64,000 bases of DNA, taken from positions 868,001-932,000 of the forward strand of contig JAHEWK010000017.1 in NCBI GenBank assembly GCA_020740775.1, in the 5' to 3' direction. The position numbers were made by a program, and so were the translations under genes. The stretch comes from Ilyonectria destructans (Eukaryota > Ascomycota > Sordariomycetes > Hypocreales > Nectriaceae). Positions 30,861 to 43,090 of this stretch are shown here, in pieces; the stretch's first letter is position 1; each line of letters starts with the position of its first letter. The notes below the pieces were generated by a model. That model saw nothing but the letters and a program-made list of their open reading frames with translations, did no database searches and was not told where the DNA came from.

Positions 30861-33625
30861 TAATCGCGGGCGCGCTGTTGTGATCTGAGCCCCACTTGCG
30901 TCTGGCCCCAAGAACGACGGAATGGTCTCCCCTCCCGGACGATGTCTCGCCAGGATGCGCTCCTTGAACAATACAAAGAGGGTCGTTTGATCGCTGACCA
31001 TCGCGTCGGCCGCCTTCAAACGTACTATAGTTGACTACCTGCCCCTGCAACCTTCCAGTAAGCCACCTCAGCTCGACCAAGGCAATGTGCAGTTCGGACC
31101 GCAAAGTGCACGACTGATTTGGCGTTGCGGCAGGTTTGAGTATCAGGCAGAAATGGGTCAATGCATTTACGGCAACCTTGGTTGAGAAAATACCGCATCT
31201 TGCAGGTTTTATCCGCCTTGGCTGCTGCGATAGAACAAGCAACTCATGGGTCTTCGTATCGTGTGAGGCAAAACAGGGGAGGCTCGGTTACAACCAACAC
31301 CTGCAATGCAGCACCAAGTTTTTTGCTTTGAGGGAGACAGAAGATCGATCATCTTGTAGGCTCTCAGCGATCGACACGGGGCGGGACGGTTTGCCCTACC
31401 ACGATTTGATCTGACAGGGTGTGCGGGGTAAGCGACAGACTTCAGCTACCCACTGTTGCAACCTTGAGACACGGCCAATGATTCCCAATGCGGTTGCTCT
31501 TGCTGCTGAGCGACCCCACCACGATTTTTCGTCACACCGGCAAGTGACCCGCCGGGCCGAGTGGGCATTTCTTGGCTTTGGAGCTACTCGCCTCTGTGTT
31601 GGCCCGTTGATCGAGCGCGGCCGAGTCTGGCGTGTGCTCCCATCCGCCCTGCTTGTAAGACTTGGCCCGTACGACGGGGCTGTTGTGGCTGCAGCCGGTC
31701 AAACAAGCCGTCAATGGGATCTTCGACAAGGGTTTCCGTCAAAACCAAAACGGCAATGGATCGACGCACCTAGCCCTACTCCCCTCGAGCATGCTTTGAA
31801 ACTGGCCTAATCAGCTAAGTTGTTCTACTGAAAGGTTGTTTTCTTAGAACCACACCTTCCCTTGCTATCTCTTAATCCTTGTTATGTATCGCTCGCGACT
31901 GGTTGTTTCGCTTGAACAACCAGCACACTAAAATACTATAGGACCACAGCTGTCCCAGGACCGGAGCTGTCCCTGAGGGAGCTGGAGGGAGGGGGCAGCC
32001 AAGGTCAATGTTATTCGAAGGGTAGCAGACAAGATGGTTGATGAAGCTGGGCCACTGAGTTATAAGTGAACCAGGACGGGCACAGAGCTTTCTATTCAGG
32101 GTTTAGAGTTGGGCGTTGTTCATGTCTATCTCTTGACGACCGTAGGAATGGAGGTAGTGGTGCCTACTCGGTCTGCCCTGTCTTCTGCAAGTGCTCGTGC
32201 CGTGTCACTTGCCACATTGCCTGCATGACTCATCGCACCGCATGACAAGCAGAACTGTTTCCCAACCTAAGTATGTAACGCGTTTGCTGCACAGTATCTC
32301 CTAGCGCAATGGTGCTGGAGTTGGCCCTTTTGTCTAAAAAGCGGGATAGGAGTCCCTGAACACTTTCGAGAGAGTCCCGGCGTCGGTTCTCTGGCAGAGG
32401 GTGGGATCTTGAATATAGCTCAAGCCCTGGTAACGGTCGAACGTCCGTACATGAAGACGATGCGTTGAGGTGCCGCCATCGTTCGCAACCAAATTTCAAC
32501 ATGCCTTGGACGAGGTTAAAGACGTGTTAAAACAAAGTCAAGAAACTGAGGCGGAAGGGAAAAGCTAATAGGATGATACTTTGGGGAAGACGATGCAGGG
32601 GCATCACCTTGGCCTGAGATTGCCTCGGCCAACATCTCCTGCCTGACTAGTAGCGTCAAGTTCTCAATTTTTGAGGAGGTCGTGTTGAAAGAGGGTGGTA
32701 GGCGACGAATATTGTAACCCACCACCGTCGAGCTGCAGGCTGAATTAAACTCTGAGTCCGTCATTCCAAGGCTTCTGTCTAAGCGAGCCCGGGGATGCCG
32801 ATATCCGTAACAAGGAGGCACCCATCTCTCTGTACAGGAAGATGCTTAGGGAACCAAGAGTTGAACGTGATACCGTAGCGCATGAATTTTGGCTTGCTTT
32901 GCCTCAGTGGACGAGTAGGTGACCTGGCTGATCGGGGGAGATTTCTAAAAAGGGACTGCGCCATCCCTCTCTGGCCTCTTTACCTGTTTCTTTTCGAACC
33001 TTCCTGACTTTTGAATAGTTCTGGCCGGTTGGTTTGCCTTCTTCGCCTTGCGCCTTCCACCAGGCTTCCGAGTTGGAGTAGTGCCAGGACAGCCCGCACT
33101 TGCGGTCAGAAGCTTTCTCGTAAATACCTAGTAGAGAGCCAACCTGTACGGTCTCTATCGGCAGGATCGACTGGATTTGGATCGGTGGGAGCGTTCGCTG
33201 GAATACTGGTATTGTGCTTTTTGAGAGGCATGTGATTCAAGTGTATTTTCTTACCCCCCAGGACGCTCGTGCAGAGAGGGGCTGTCGCCAAGAATAGGAG
33301 AAGACATTGCTTGTAGGTATAAAGACGAAGTCTAGGAGGCGGTAGGATTGGAGGATCAGAAGAAACGGATAGAGGGCGTGAATTTATGTTCTCCTGAGCG
33401 GAGTTGAGCCAGTGAAAAAAACCCCGAGTCAAGCAGGGAGGCCTGCATGAAGATGGTGTACCACATATGTGATGTTGTGAACCTGGAAGGAGGCCGTCTC
33501 AGCCCGGCTACATAACCAGGCCCAGCCAGGCAGCATAGAGATAAAAGAGGGATATTTGCCCCATGCGGAAAGGATCCGGACATGGCGACGCTACGTGATA
33601 CAATGAGGTAGCGCCCGCAAGATGG
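30861..33625. other. No supported gene
   Basis: Several frames of 60-130 codons occur on both strands (for example 31421-31810 plus and 32516-32821 minus). None has a recognisable domain, and I could not chain them into a spliced gene. No repeat was identified. Confidence 0.4.
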
Positions 33626-34555
33626 TCAAGCCTCCTCGCAGGCTTGGTTGTCCGTGAAGATGGCGCTCCTTCCGGGGGCGGTGCTTGCTGCATGTACGTC
33701 ACGCAATACTTGCAGTGCCAATACTATTCCCTTTAGCTCCGCCGCGTAGACTGTTGAGGCTTTGGATGAGCCCATATACTCTAGCCGCTTCGCGTTGATG
33801 CCATCGATCCGGACCTCAGGTGCGATGGCGGCGGCACCTACATGACCGTTGATGCCGCTACCATCGGTGTAGATGCGTATTATTCCTGGCCCCACCGCAT
33901 CATGCTCCTCGATGGCCTCGTCAGCAGATTCGGCGATACGGACGAACGGTGGCGTCCGCCAAGGCGGCACCACGTGTGGCTGGCGTTTCTCGAGGCGGTC
34001 GAGGTTCACCCCATACTTCCTTTCTAAGATGCTAGAGAGTTGATCTAGAGGACTTTTCTCGTTGGCCCCTGTTGAGGCCATATCACCGTGGAGGGGGATC
34101 GTTCTGATGCGCATCACACTCTCCAGGGCCGTTTGCTCGATCTGTTGTTGCACGGGGAGCAGATGCGCTTCCACATCCACCGCTGCTCCAGCCGTAGTCC
34201 GGAAAGCGCCCGTTATGGTCTGTGCCGCTCGTCTCTGCACTTTCCTTACGGCGTTTACCATAGAGCTGCCTCTGCCGGTGCGGCTGGTGCCAGGGATGTG
34301 CCATGCGGAACAGCCGTAGAGCATCTGCGGTATGATCATTGCTCTGTAGACTTGACGGAGGTTCATGAGCCCAGTACCCCACGTCGACGACGCCAGAGCC
34401 GACAGGGCAGAGAGTCGCTTCGTGGCGCCTTCTTCCACCTTCTCCCGGTGGTAGTCCCAGCGGAGCCTGGTATCCATTTGGATGCCAAGATACCGGCAGG
34501 ATGGTGAGGCTTTGATCGTTGCATGCGGCAGGCGGAGGGCGTGTGTGCAGTTCAT
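33626..34555 (-). pseudogene. Non-LTR retrotransposon fragment: RT C-terminus and RNase H
   Basis: The 309-residue frame contains the post-RT region of Tad/I-type LINEs ([18 protein letters not shown], then MLYGCSAWH) and an RNase H domain with its acidic residues in [17 protein letters not shown] and IFTDNQA. The reverse transcriptase catalytic part and the endonuclease are absent upstream. The RNase H domain stops just after the third acidic residue, so both ends are truncated. Confidence 0.85.
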
Positions 34556-34945
34556 CTGTCTTCGTTTTTTTTAATAACATCACACAAAAAGGTAATCACT
34601 ACTCACGCAACTTCTTATTTCTGCTATTGAATTTCGCTTCACTATATCAACCATCTCAATTATCTATTTAAAAGCCCCGGGCGATGCGAATAATAGCACG
34701 GTGCCACAACTTGAAGCACAAATACGTCGAGGAAATGTGGTCGTAGCAGCCGTATAATATATCATGGAGCGAACAAGCCTTGCTACAAACTAAATACACT
34801 AGGCTTCAAGCTAATGATATCCTTAATTCCCTTGCTCGCTGTGAAAAGATTGCCACAAGGCCCAATTGATCTTATGTTCAAGAAACCGACTTGTTTTCAT
34901 CCCTGAGAGGGACAGAAAGCCTTGATCCTCTATTCTCCAAATTCA
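34556..34945. other. Intergenic, no gene seen
   Basis: It holds no open frame of interest. It lies between the LINE fragment and the 3' end of the GPCR-RGS gene and probably contains that gene's 3' untranslated region. Confidence 0.4.
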
Positions 34946-36844
34946 TTATGAACGATGATATTGTTGATCTTTAACAAACTTCGGCCAAGTGTTAGTAAAG
35001 ACAAGGTATTTGATGCTTGCTTCAGCGTCATGGAAGACAGTGACATCAAAGCCGTCGGGGATATCACCCCAGTATAGGGTCTTGTCTCTGATGACTTCCG
35101 TGTCATTAATCGACCCGGTTATGATACCAGTCTCAGAACCGTGAGATGACGCAGAAGGCCGCCTGACACTAGTCATAGGAAAGGAGTCAAAAGGCGTAGC
35201 CGGATCAATCTCGTGCTTGTCGCCATAGAGAACGCGGGCGGACGACTCGAAAATACACTCAAGCCTCTTGAGGTCTTGAGAGGAAAGATTGATTTGGAAT
35301 TTGGCATCCCGAGAGCTGATGAAGTCGATGTAGATTCGGAGAGCGCTGTTGAATCGTTCGCGGACAAGTTCCTGGACGTCGTCGTTATCCTTAAGTTTCT
35401 TTGGGTCGAGAACTGCCGGAGGAAGCGAAGACTTCCACTCAGCAACGGCTCTCAGGAAGGCGATGTTCTCTCCAGAGAAATCCCGGAGGGCAGAGAATTG
35501 CTGAAGAGGCCCAGGGTTGCGCTCAAGGACATACTCGAGAACCTCCATGGTGAGGATACTCACGCCAGAGCCGCTCGTGGTGGAGCCGCTCGTAGTGTAG
35601 CCATCCTTCGACCATGCGGTCAAAAATGAGCCAGCCGCCGATGTGGAGGCTGTGGTAATTGACCTTGAGGCCTTACCGACATTCCTATTGAGTTGCCATT
35701 GAGTGATTGACTCGAGGGCCTCTTGACGCAGAGCCTGGTATCTGAAGACTTTCCAACAGGGAAGGAATATGGTGAAGATCTCGAGCATCATGATCGAGAG
35801 GGCAATCCTTGAATAGAGTGAGCTTGGTATCTCCCCCGTTAATCACATAGATATTGGGATGGCTTACCATTGAGGAGGAATCCAGAAGTTATCAACGGCA
35901 GACATAGGAGGGACATATAAGGCAATAAGCCACAGAGGAGTAGCATGAAGACTGCTTAAGCTGTCAGCATAGAATCGACCATTTCATGTTAGGAGATACT
36001 AACCTCGAAAGGCAGCAAGCAATAGTTTGGGTCCTCCATCCCTGGGTATCATTGATTCCACGAGCTTGCCAGAGAATGTAGGGAGCGACTATCCATGCCC
36101 AGAAGAACTGCCAAAAGACAGATGGCCACCTAGAAAGATATGTTAGTATTGGGTTGCTCCAGGAAATAGTCGGCACTACCATTCCCAGCCTCTGCGCATT
36201 TTAGACTTCTGAACGTCTTCCGTTCCCGTAACCTCGGTGCCCGGGATGCCGAAGAGAGGATGGAACTTTCTCGAAATAAGGTACATGAAGATTGTAAGCA
36301 AGAGCTGGCTTTCGCGTCAGCAATTGAAATGTCAACATCACCTTGCAAGCTGCATTACCTGAAAGATCATGCCCGCTCCCACAAGCACGAGAACCTTTCT
36401 GGTGTGGTTGAGAGATCGAAAGCGGCAGAACAAGGACTTGGACTTGGCAGGCTTGGTCTTGATCGAGGCAGAGTCTGAAGCGAAGAGTTCCTTCTGGGCC
36501 TTGGCGACATGGAGAAATCGGCTGTTGGAGGCGTGGAATAGAGCTATACCGCAGGGAAGGTAGATGCTCATGATCCAGTACTCGACCTCGGGTGCAGCGA
36601 GAGGGAACCAGACATACCCGGTCTGGACGGCGCCCCAGTAGAGATGGAGCAATGTGATAGCAAGGAAAGATAGCGGTAGGCCTCGAATCCTCAATATGGG
36701 CATGTCGCGACGACGCCACAGAAATAGCATGCCGCCTGCGACGATCATGGTCCAGGAGAGGGCAAACACGATCCAAAAGACGCCGAGGACGTTGAGGTTC
36801 GCCTGAGGCTTGGCATTGGCCTCTGTCGAGTCTGACTCCGCCAT
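34946..36844 (-). CDS. Seven-membrane-span protein with C-terminal RGS domain (GprK/Rgs7-like)
   Basis: Exons read 36844-36359, 36304-36180, 36129-36004, 35951-35868 and 35807-34946; the introns are 54, 50, 52 and 60 bp with GTAATG, GTAGTG, GTTAGT and GTAAGC 5' sites. Total 1683 bp, 561 codons (560 residues), frame kept throughout. Seven hydrophobic spans are visible, from [20 protein letters not shown] near the N-terminus to [18 protein letters not shown]. The RGS domain follows ([20 protein letters not shown]; later [17 protein letters not shown]). RGS domains speed GTP hydrolysis by G-alpha subunits, so this is a plasma-membrane receptor-like regulator of G-protein signalling, as for Aspergillus GprK and Magnaporthe Rgs7. 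Start chosen at the first ATG (MAESDST). No defect is seen. Confidence 0.88.
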
Positions 36845-37743
36845 ATTTGCGAGCGAAGAAATGTGAGAAGTGGGAATCAAAGAGTTAACGAGGTTTCTCT
36901 GAAAGGGAAGAGGTAAGAAATGAACTTGGTCAGATTATGTGGCCTGGAAGCAGAAATGGTGATGAGGGCTTTTAAATATCTGGTTGACCACGGGGTCCAA
37001 GAGGTCTGAGAACTTGAACACCACCGACATGCAGTGAACAGTCACTAGCACTTAGCAAATCTACTAACCCAGTCGGGGTGATGATCACCAGGGGCGCCTA
37101 GGCTCTCACGGTGCAAATGATCCTGCCTCTTTTCGATGAAGAGGCTCCCCGGCTTGTCATCCCACGAGGCTTGGATGTCGGCCACACCATCATATTTGTC
37201 GGAAGCAGCTCCAGCTCCCCTGGCGCATGAGCCTCGTAAATGGCTGGTAAAAACGCCACCATCATGGATGATAAGGTTCCGGGATCGCCCTGGCAGAAAG
37301 GAGACTTTTCCCACATGCTACCAGGGACATGGTCTCTATTGCGGAGAGAATCTCTTCGTCTTTGCTCCGATGGTGAGCCATTTAGCCACAGGTTGCAGTG
37401 CAGCGACTCAGCAAGCACCCATACTCTCACGGGGATGGTCACGCAGAACAAAGGGAAAATGGTCGTAGGTCGATAGGGAAAACAGCTCCCCGCGGAGATA
37501 CTGGTACTCGCCCGAGATATACAATTAGCAGTCAATATTTCTCACCAAGGTCACTCTATCCAACAGTTGCTTGGCAAGCCGTGGCGCTTGAGCTTGATCC
37601 CGAAAAAGAGCATCGGTATACCAGCGCTGATCGACCCATAAATTATGTCGTCATGCTGTCGTAACTTTTGAATTGTTTCCCAACGTCGCACTAGCTGAGC
37701 CACCAGCTCTCTGGAGTATAGCGTGAGCTTTGATCCTGTGGCC
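36845..37743. other. Promoter of the GPCR-RGS gene and unassigned sequence
   Basis: The right neighbour of the GPCR-RGS gene should hold its promoter. Frames at 37045-37535 (minus) include NLIIHDGGVFTSHLRG and GDHHPDWVSRF, which look like protein sequence, but I cannot place them in a family. They may be a gene fragment cut by the transposon at 37746. Confidence 0.35.
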
Positions 37744-37745
37744 TA

Positions 37746-40587
37746 CCCGTGGGTCTTTGGGAAAACAGGACCCACTCAGAGAGTGGGCGGCAAAATCCTG
37801 GGACAGGTGCGAAATCCTGGGACACCTCATTACCTGCAAATGAGGTGCGCCAAGGGGAATTTCCCACTTTGCCGGTCGGATTATGTCCCAATCTCAATGA
37901 AAATTCCCATGCAGTGTATCTTATGCGTGATGATGCTATATCCAAGATATCTCCGTTATACCATGCCCGGGTGTTGTGGTGTTGTGACTAATTGAATGCT
38001 CCCGACTTGCTCCTCGGTATCGCGAAGTCCACCTCGCTGCCTCCTTGCACAGCGGCCAATTCATTCCGGGCTTGAAGGGAGACCAAGCGCTACTATGCAG
38101 CTTTCCTGTGATGCCTCTGGGGGGTGTAAAATGCCCATAATTCGGTGGTATGTGGAGGTGAAGGTATCATGTGTCGGAGAGGGTTGAGGGAGGGGAGGCA
38201 ATTCCGGCTCTTCTATCGCTTCCTGAGTTAAATCAAGCGTTGCGATACCATCTTCGTCATCATCTGACTCGTCGGTATCACCTGTGATAATGTCATTGTT
38301 AGTAGAAGGCTCATCCTGCGTGTTACTAATCCGAAATTCGACTCCATCGCTCGACAAGGGAAAGGGCATCTCTTGGAGCGGGCTGCGATAAACCCCGGCG
38401 CGGGTGGCTTCCCTCAAGCGCTCATAAAAGCGATGACTTGCGGCGGAAGGCGTAGTATCATAATACCAACTTTCCTCTGGTGTTGGCGACGCCCTTGGCG
38501 ATGGATCAGGGATAGATATGACGTCGTCATCTCGCTTCTTTCCTGACCACCGAAGCCACCTTTCAAAGCTGATATGTACCGGCCTGCCGTTGTTATTGAT
38601 ATCGTATTTCCACTGAGATTGCCACTCTGCCCTGTATTGCTCGAAGTGCTGTTTTCGTAGTCTCTTTATCTCTCTCTTTTGCCGGCGTATTTCCTCATCT
38701 TGTTCCTTCTGAGTGGAGGTCTCCAAACTCTCCCGAACCTGCCTGACGGTCACGCTGTTGAGATACTGACCTGATGGCTTAACTGGCCTCCTGGCTTTCC
38801 TCTTATTGTTCGCAGCGGCGATCCGCTGGTGGCGGGACTTAATATGAGTCTCTGCGAAGTTGGAGAGCGTTACTGCCTCGGCGAGAACGTCGTCGACGAC
38901 GGTGAAGCGCTGACGCGTTGGGGAACTAAAATCTTGGCCGTATTTATGACGAATACGTCGAGAGACCTCACGGGCATCACTAAATCTCGTTTCCTTGGGG
39001 AGGAGAGATTGTAGGGCCGGCGTTGACATAGCGAGGATATCTCTCTTCTTCTCTCGGAGAGTGTGGATCACGTGCGTGCCGTCAACGGGGAATATGCCAC
39101 TTTTCTCGAAGCCATTCATGATATTATGAACCGTAAATCCTTCATCGAATATCTGCTGGAACCGGGTGATAAAGTCAGACCGCTTAAAGTTGAGAAATCC
39201 GTCTCGAATGTGTGAACGGAGCACTTTCTGGTGTGCGCTTTTCAGCAACTGAAACACACCGACGTCGAGAGGCTGGAGAAGATGAGTGGAATGAGCAGGA
39301 AGCACGAATATCTCGATATCAAAGCGGATACAATACTCCATAAATTCGATAGAGGTCTTGCCCGTGAAGCCGTCGATGATGAGAAGTCGCCAAATCCGAT
39401 CTTCCTCTGGTCTTTCGAAGAAGGGCTGGTCCCAAATCCAGTCAGGATTATCGAGATCTCGCATAAATTCGTCGCAGCCAAACCAGTCTTCAAATGTAAT
39501 GCCAAGAGACTGCACTTTCGTCAGACTTGAAAATGAGTGCCGGTTGAAGTGACGAAGCCAGTCCAGAGAGATCTCGGCGTTGGAAAAGGCGGTATCTGAT
39601 CGAGCAAAGCGGATACGTTCATCTAGCCCGTCGACCTCCCATGACTCCGTAGGCCAGGTCTTGAAGATCACGAATGGAGGGATAGCGGTCCCGGCGGCGT
39701 TGGCACAGCCTACGAGAGTCGAGGACTCGCGGTTAGCAAAGGCGACAACGTCATGCCTTGTATTCTTCTCCTTCTTGACGATGAGGACTTCCAGTCGCTC
39801 CCGGATGACTCCAATACGTATACCACACTCGTCAGCATTTAATACCTGAGAAGGACCAAGATTCCTGCGCTGGATGACCTCTGAGAGCTTGGAATAGAAG
39901 TGCTCCAAGTCGCCAAGTTCACCAGCTTCGAAGCCGGCACGGTCACGGTCAAGAGCTCGAACGAGACTCTTTTTCTGAAGCTCGGGATGATCCCTGACGA
40001 ATCGAGGATACCACCCTTCACCCACAGGGCCAGCTGGAGGCGTGCGACTTTGCCGTAAGAGATTGGCAGCCTCTTCCACTTGGGTACGAGTGGCAGGGAA
40101 GCCACACCTCTCGAGCCACATGATATATGCGACTAGGGCACGATCCTCAGAGTCATCGAGATTCCTTGGCCGGCCGACGGGTCTGTCACTGAAAGCCGGT
40201 CTTCCTGACCTATCTAGCGCCTTGAGATGACGTTGAACATCGCTCTTAGAAGTGCCAAAGGCCGTGGCTGCGGCACGAAGTGAGAGAGGCTTATCCCGGG
40301 CACTTTGCTGGGGTCGGTTGCGTGCCATCAGGATGTGCCGGGCAGCCTGGACGCCGGGCGTGACCTTGAAGGGATACGGCATTATCACCTAGTCCTTGGT
40401 TAGCGAAAATAAGAGACTCATATCGACAGGGTTGTACTTGATTGGAACAGAAAGAGGGTCAATTTGGCTGTGAAATTACGCTTTTGGTGTTGAAGCGGGG
40501 TAGTGAGGTGTCCCAGGATTTCGCACCTGTCCCAGGATTTTGCCGCCCACTCTCTGAGTGGGTCCTGTTTTCCCAAAGACCCACGGG
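37746..40587 (-). mobile_element. Second intact pogo-like DNA transposon, 2842 bp
   Basis: Inverted repeats of about 85-90 bp (37746-37834 and 40500-40587) start CCCGTGGGTCTTTGGGAAAA and contain two copies of AATCCTGGGACA each. TA flanks both ends (37744-37745, 40588-40589). One long intact transposase lies inside on the minus strand. Its terminal repeats are unrelated to those of the element at 18384. Confidence 0.92.
38061..40382 (-). CDS. pogo-like DDE transposase with C-terminal coiled coil
   Basis: 773 residues from the first ATG (MPYPFKVTP). A psq-type helix-turn-helix (LSLRAAATAFGTSKSDVQRH) is followed by a CENP-B-type domain (VAYIMWLERCGFPATRTQVE, GWYPRFVRDHPEL). The DDE core supplies Asp residues in LNADECGIRIG, LIIDGFTGKTS and HLLQPLDVGVF. 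A charged coiled-coil (QKEQDEEIRRQKREIKRL) and an acidic tail follow. A segment inside the core, RDLDNPDWIWDQPFFERPEE, is extra relative to the 18671 transposase. No stop or frameshift occurs, so it could be active. Confidence 0.92.
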   Translation of the reverse strand: MPYPFKVTPGVQAARHILMARNRPQQSARDKPLSLRAAATAFGTSKSDVQRHLKALDRSGRPAFSDRPVGRPRNLDDSEDRALVAYIMWLERCGFPATRTQVEEAANLLRQSRTPPAGPVGEGWYPRFVRDHPELQKKSLVRALDRDRAGFEAGELGDLEHFYSKLSEVIQRRNLGPSQVLNADECGIRIGVIRERLEVLIVKKEKNTRHDVVAFANRESSTLVGCANAAGTAIPPFVIFKTWPTESWEVDGLDERIRFARSDTAFSNAEISLDWLRHFNRHSFSSLTKVQSLGITFEDWFGCDEFMRDLDNPDWIWDQPFFERPEEDRIWRLLIIDGFTGKTSIEFMEYCIRFDIEIFVLPAHSTHLLQPLDVGVFQLLKSAHQKVLRSHIRDGFLNFKRSDFITRFQQIFDEGFTVHNIMNGFEKSGIFPVDGTHVIHTLREKKRDILAMSTPALQSLLPKETRFSDAREVSRRIRHKYGQDFSSPTRQRFTVVDDVLAEAVTLSNFAETHIKSRHQRIAAANNKRKARRPVKPSGQYLNSVTVRQVRESLETSTQKEQDEEIRRQKREIKRLRKQHFEQYRAEWQSQWKYDINNNGRPVHISFERWLRWSGKKRDDDVISIPDPSPRASPTPEESWYYDTTPSAASHRFYERLREATRAGVYRSPLQEMPFPLSSDGVEFRISNTQDEPSTNNDIITGDTDESDDDEDGIATLDLTQEAIEEPELPPLPQPSPTHDTFTSTYHRIMGILHPPEASQESCIVALGLPSSPE

Positions 40588-40589
40588 TA

Positions 40590-41952
40590 CGCCGACATCC
40601 TGCCTCTTGACAGGTCAAAGCGGTCCGCGACTAGTTCTAATCTGTACGCTTTCTCCCTTTCAAGACCAAGCGTGGACAGCCCTACGGGGGTTTCCAGAGG
40701 CGTAGCAGGGAGTTGACATCCCACGGTGCTGTCTGATCGTTCAACACGTCGAATTCTCATCCGTTCTGCAGCCACTCATTAGCCCTATCAAACGCACAAG
40801 TGTGCCGAGATGCCCGTGGCTATGACCGCCGGTGTGAGGCCAGCTGGAACTCGCCCGCCCTTGGGTCAGTGCGCTACATGTGCTCTGTTGTGTGTACAGG
40901 TCGATGCACCCCGCGAACTCTTGATGTCCACGCGCACGCCACCGCGTGGGATGTGATTAGCTCAGGAACCGCCACCAAGGCCAGGGCGTGACAGAAAGCC
41001 CAGACTTCTAAAATTATCTTCCATGGACACCCTCAACTCGACGCCACAGAGTCCCCTCGTGTATAGCAGTGCCGGTCGCTTTGCCAAGCAGGGAGGGTCG
41101 AAGCACACCAAGGGATTAGCCCAGGAACCGCCGCGCTAAAACCAGGGCACGTAACCGCTAAGTAGATAGTAAATAACATTCGAGACTGCTAAATTTATCT
41201 GCAGAGCATCCCCTCCTAACTGGTGGCATCGTGTTCACCAACAAAATAGCTGTCCCTCCCTTCCCTTGTGATGCATCTTGAACCTTCCACCGGCGGCCGG
41301 CGGGAGACAGCCCAGGCAACATGCATCCCTAGCGTCCCACCTGCTTCGTTGCGCTCCACTGTTAATGCTGCATCTTGGCATTGGGCGGCTGCAACCCAGC
41401 GCCAACGTTATTCCTAAACATCGACAATGAGAGACGCCCCAAGCTTCCAGTCCTGTAGCACGCAACACCTCCACCGCCAGTGTGTGCAAATTTCACGTGT
41501 TATGGCGAGAATTACCGTGTTTCAAATCATGTACAGCAGCAGTAATCGATATTGGCATCCAGTCTACCAACCAGAACTGCCGAAGAAACCATTAACTAGT
41601 GAATGATCTCCAATTTACTCTACCCTGGTGCATTCGTCATTCATTTCTGCGAGCGCATTCGGGCTGGCCGAAGGCATGCTGGCGCCTCCGTGGAATATGT
41701 CTTTCGGAATGGCGTTCGTGGAAGCCGACGTCGCCAGACCTAGCAAGTTCGCCTGTACAGGTCCGAAAACTCTTTGTGATAGTAAGTTCCCGCGCGAATT
41801 GCATGGACGAGGATCACAGGCGACGGCACCGCGATCAGACATGCTCAACAAAGTTCATGTGCTTTCTCGTATACGGCAAACTCCGTACGCCACCGAAGGA
41901 CAAGCTCCCCCAGTAATCTCCCAGAAAATGGGAACTATTAGTGCGATGATCG
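40590..41952. other. Non-coding stretch with an internal direct repeat
   Basis: The blocks 40951-41035 and 41109-41220 share GATTAGCYCAGGAACCGCC, CCAGGGC, TCTAAA/GCTAAA-TT-ATCT and a CCCTC-AACT end in the same order, so they are diverged direct copies about 155 bp apart. The TTAGCTCAGG start resembles a pol III A box, but no clear B box follows. No gene is recognised in the rest. Confidence 0.4.
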
Positions 41953-42660
41953 GTCTTCGCGTATAAACTGGACGATGCAGGTTGTCTCATTCGCCACAAA
42001 GCCCGCATTTGCGTCAGAGGTGATCTTCAAGACCATACCAGCGAAGATATCTACGCAGCAACCGGCGATTATCGAAGCTTTCGGATCCTGATGGCTCTCG
42101 TCTGTGCGTTCGGGCTGATATGTCATCAAATTGACTTCAAGAATGCCTTCATCAACGCTGATATGGACGAGGAGGTCTACACCACATGCCCACCTGGATA
42201 TGGTCAATCAGGAAAGGTCTGGAGACTGCTCAAAGCGCTCTACGGTCTGCGTAAGTCACCAAAGCTCTGGCTCAGCGAGCTTGTCTCGTTTCCTCAAACT
42301 CTGGGATTCGAACATTGGCCAGATGAACCCTGTATCCTCATCAACAATGAGACCCATCTCATTCTGTTTCTTTACGTGGATGATCTTCTCATCATCGCAC
42401 AACCTGAATACCTTCAACAAATCGATGAATTCAAAGCAGCAGTACACAGCAAATACGGGATCAAGAATTTGGGCGAAGCAATCTCCTTCCTCAACATCAG
42501 AATCCTTCGAGATACCAAAGCCAAGAAGCTCTGGATCTGCCAGGACGGATACATCAAGAAACTCTGTGTCAAGTTCGGGATTGATCAATCAATGAGAACG
42601 GCAACTCCTCTCATTTCATTAACCACTACTAACATCAGCTATTTGGATTTAGCTTTCTAA
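41953..42660 (+). pseudogene. Ty1/copia reverse transcriptase fragment
   Basis: The frame opens before the first ATG: VFAYKLDDAG and ARICVRGDLQD mark the start of copia RT. Then come IDFKNAFINADMDEEVY, WRLLKALYGLRKSPKLW and the catalytic LYVDDLLIIA. The fragment ends in YGIKNLGEAISFLNI and TATPLIS, before RNase H. Integrase, Gag and LTRs are not seen nearby. A 5' and 3' truncated relic; the RT part itself is uninterrupted. Confidence 0.85.
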
Positions 42661-42733
42661 TGATCGTCCTCATGATTAATACGCGTCGGGAGCACTGGGG
42701 ATGGTGCATATTGGTCATTTTTGGAATTACTTA

Positions 42734-43090
42734 TTAGATTACAGAATCTCCTAACGTGGTCAAGCTCAAGCTCGGAAACACACGGAAATCCTTCATCGTC
42801 AAGATGGACATTCGTATTACTTTTTGTAATAAGCTTGTAGATCCTAGTCTGGATGTAAGTTCACGTACCTTCAACTCTGGCTCTGTGGAAGGCAAGCTGA
42901 TTATGCAGCAGTCCTTATGCGTCATATGGGCTGAAAGAAGAGCCTTAAGCCTTTTGAACTCCTCTTGGAGACTATGTATCTCGACGGACAGCGCAGCATT
43001 CCTCAACTTCAGCCCTTGCAGTTGGGCCTCTACGGCCGGTTTTGTTAAGCCGCAACGAAGGAGATCGTTGAAACTCTGGTCGCAAGCCAT
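42734..43090 (-). CDS. Small ORF with a leucine-zipper-like segment
   Basis: 118 codons from ATG. Residues about 20-55 (LQGLKLRNAALSVEIHSLQE, then EFKRLKALLSAHMTHKDC) look like the zipper and tail of an ATF-type bZIP, but no basic region precedes them in frame; the upstream minus strand is closed by stops. It may be a decayed bZIP gene or chance. I do not recognise it further. Confidence 0.3.
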   Translation of the reverse strand: MACDQSFNDLLRCGLTKPAVEAQLQGLKLRNAALSVEIHSLQEEFKRLKALLSAHMTHKDCCIISLPSTEPELKVRELTSRLGSTSLLQKVIRMSILTMKDFRVFPSLSLTTLGDSVI

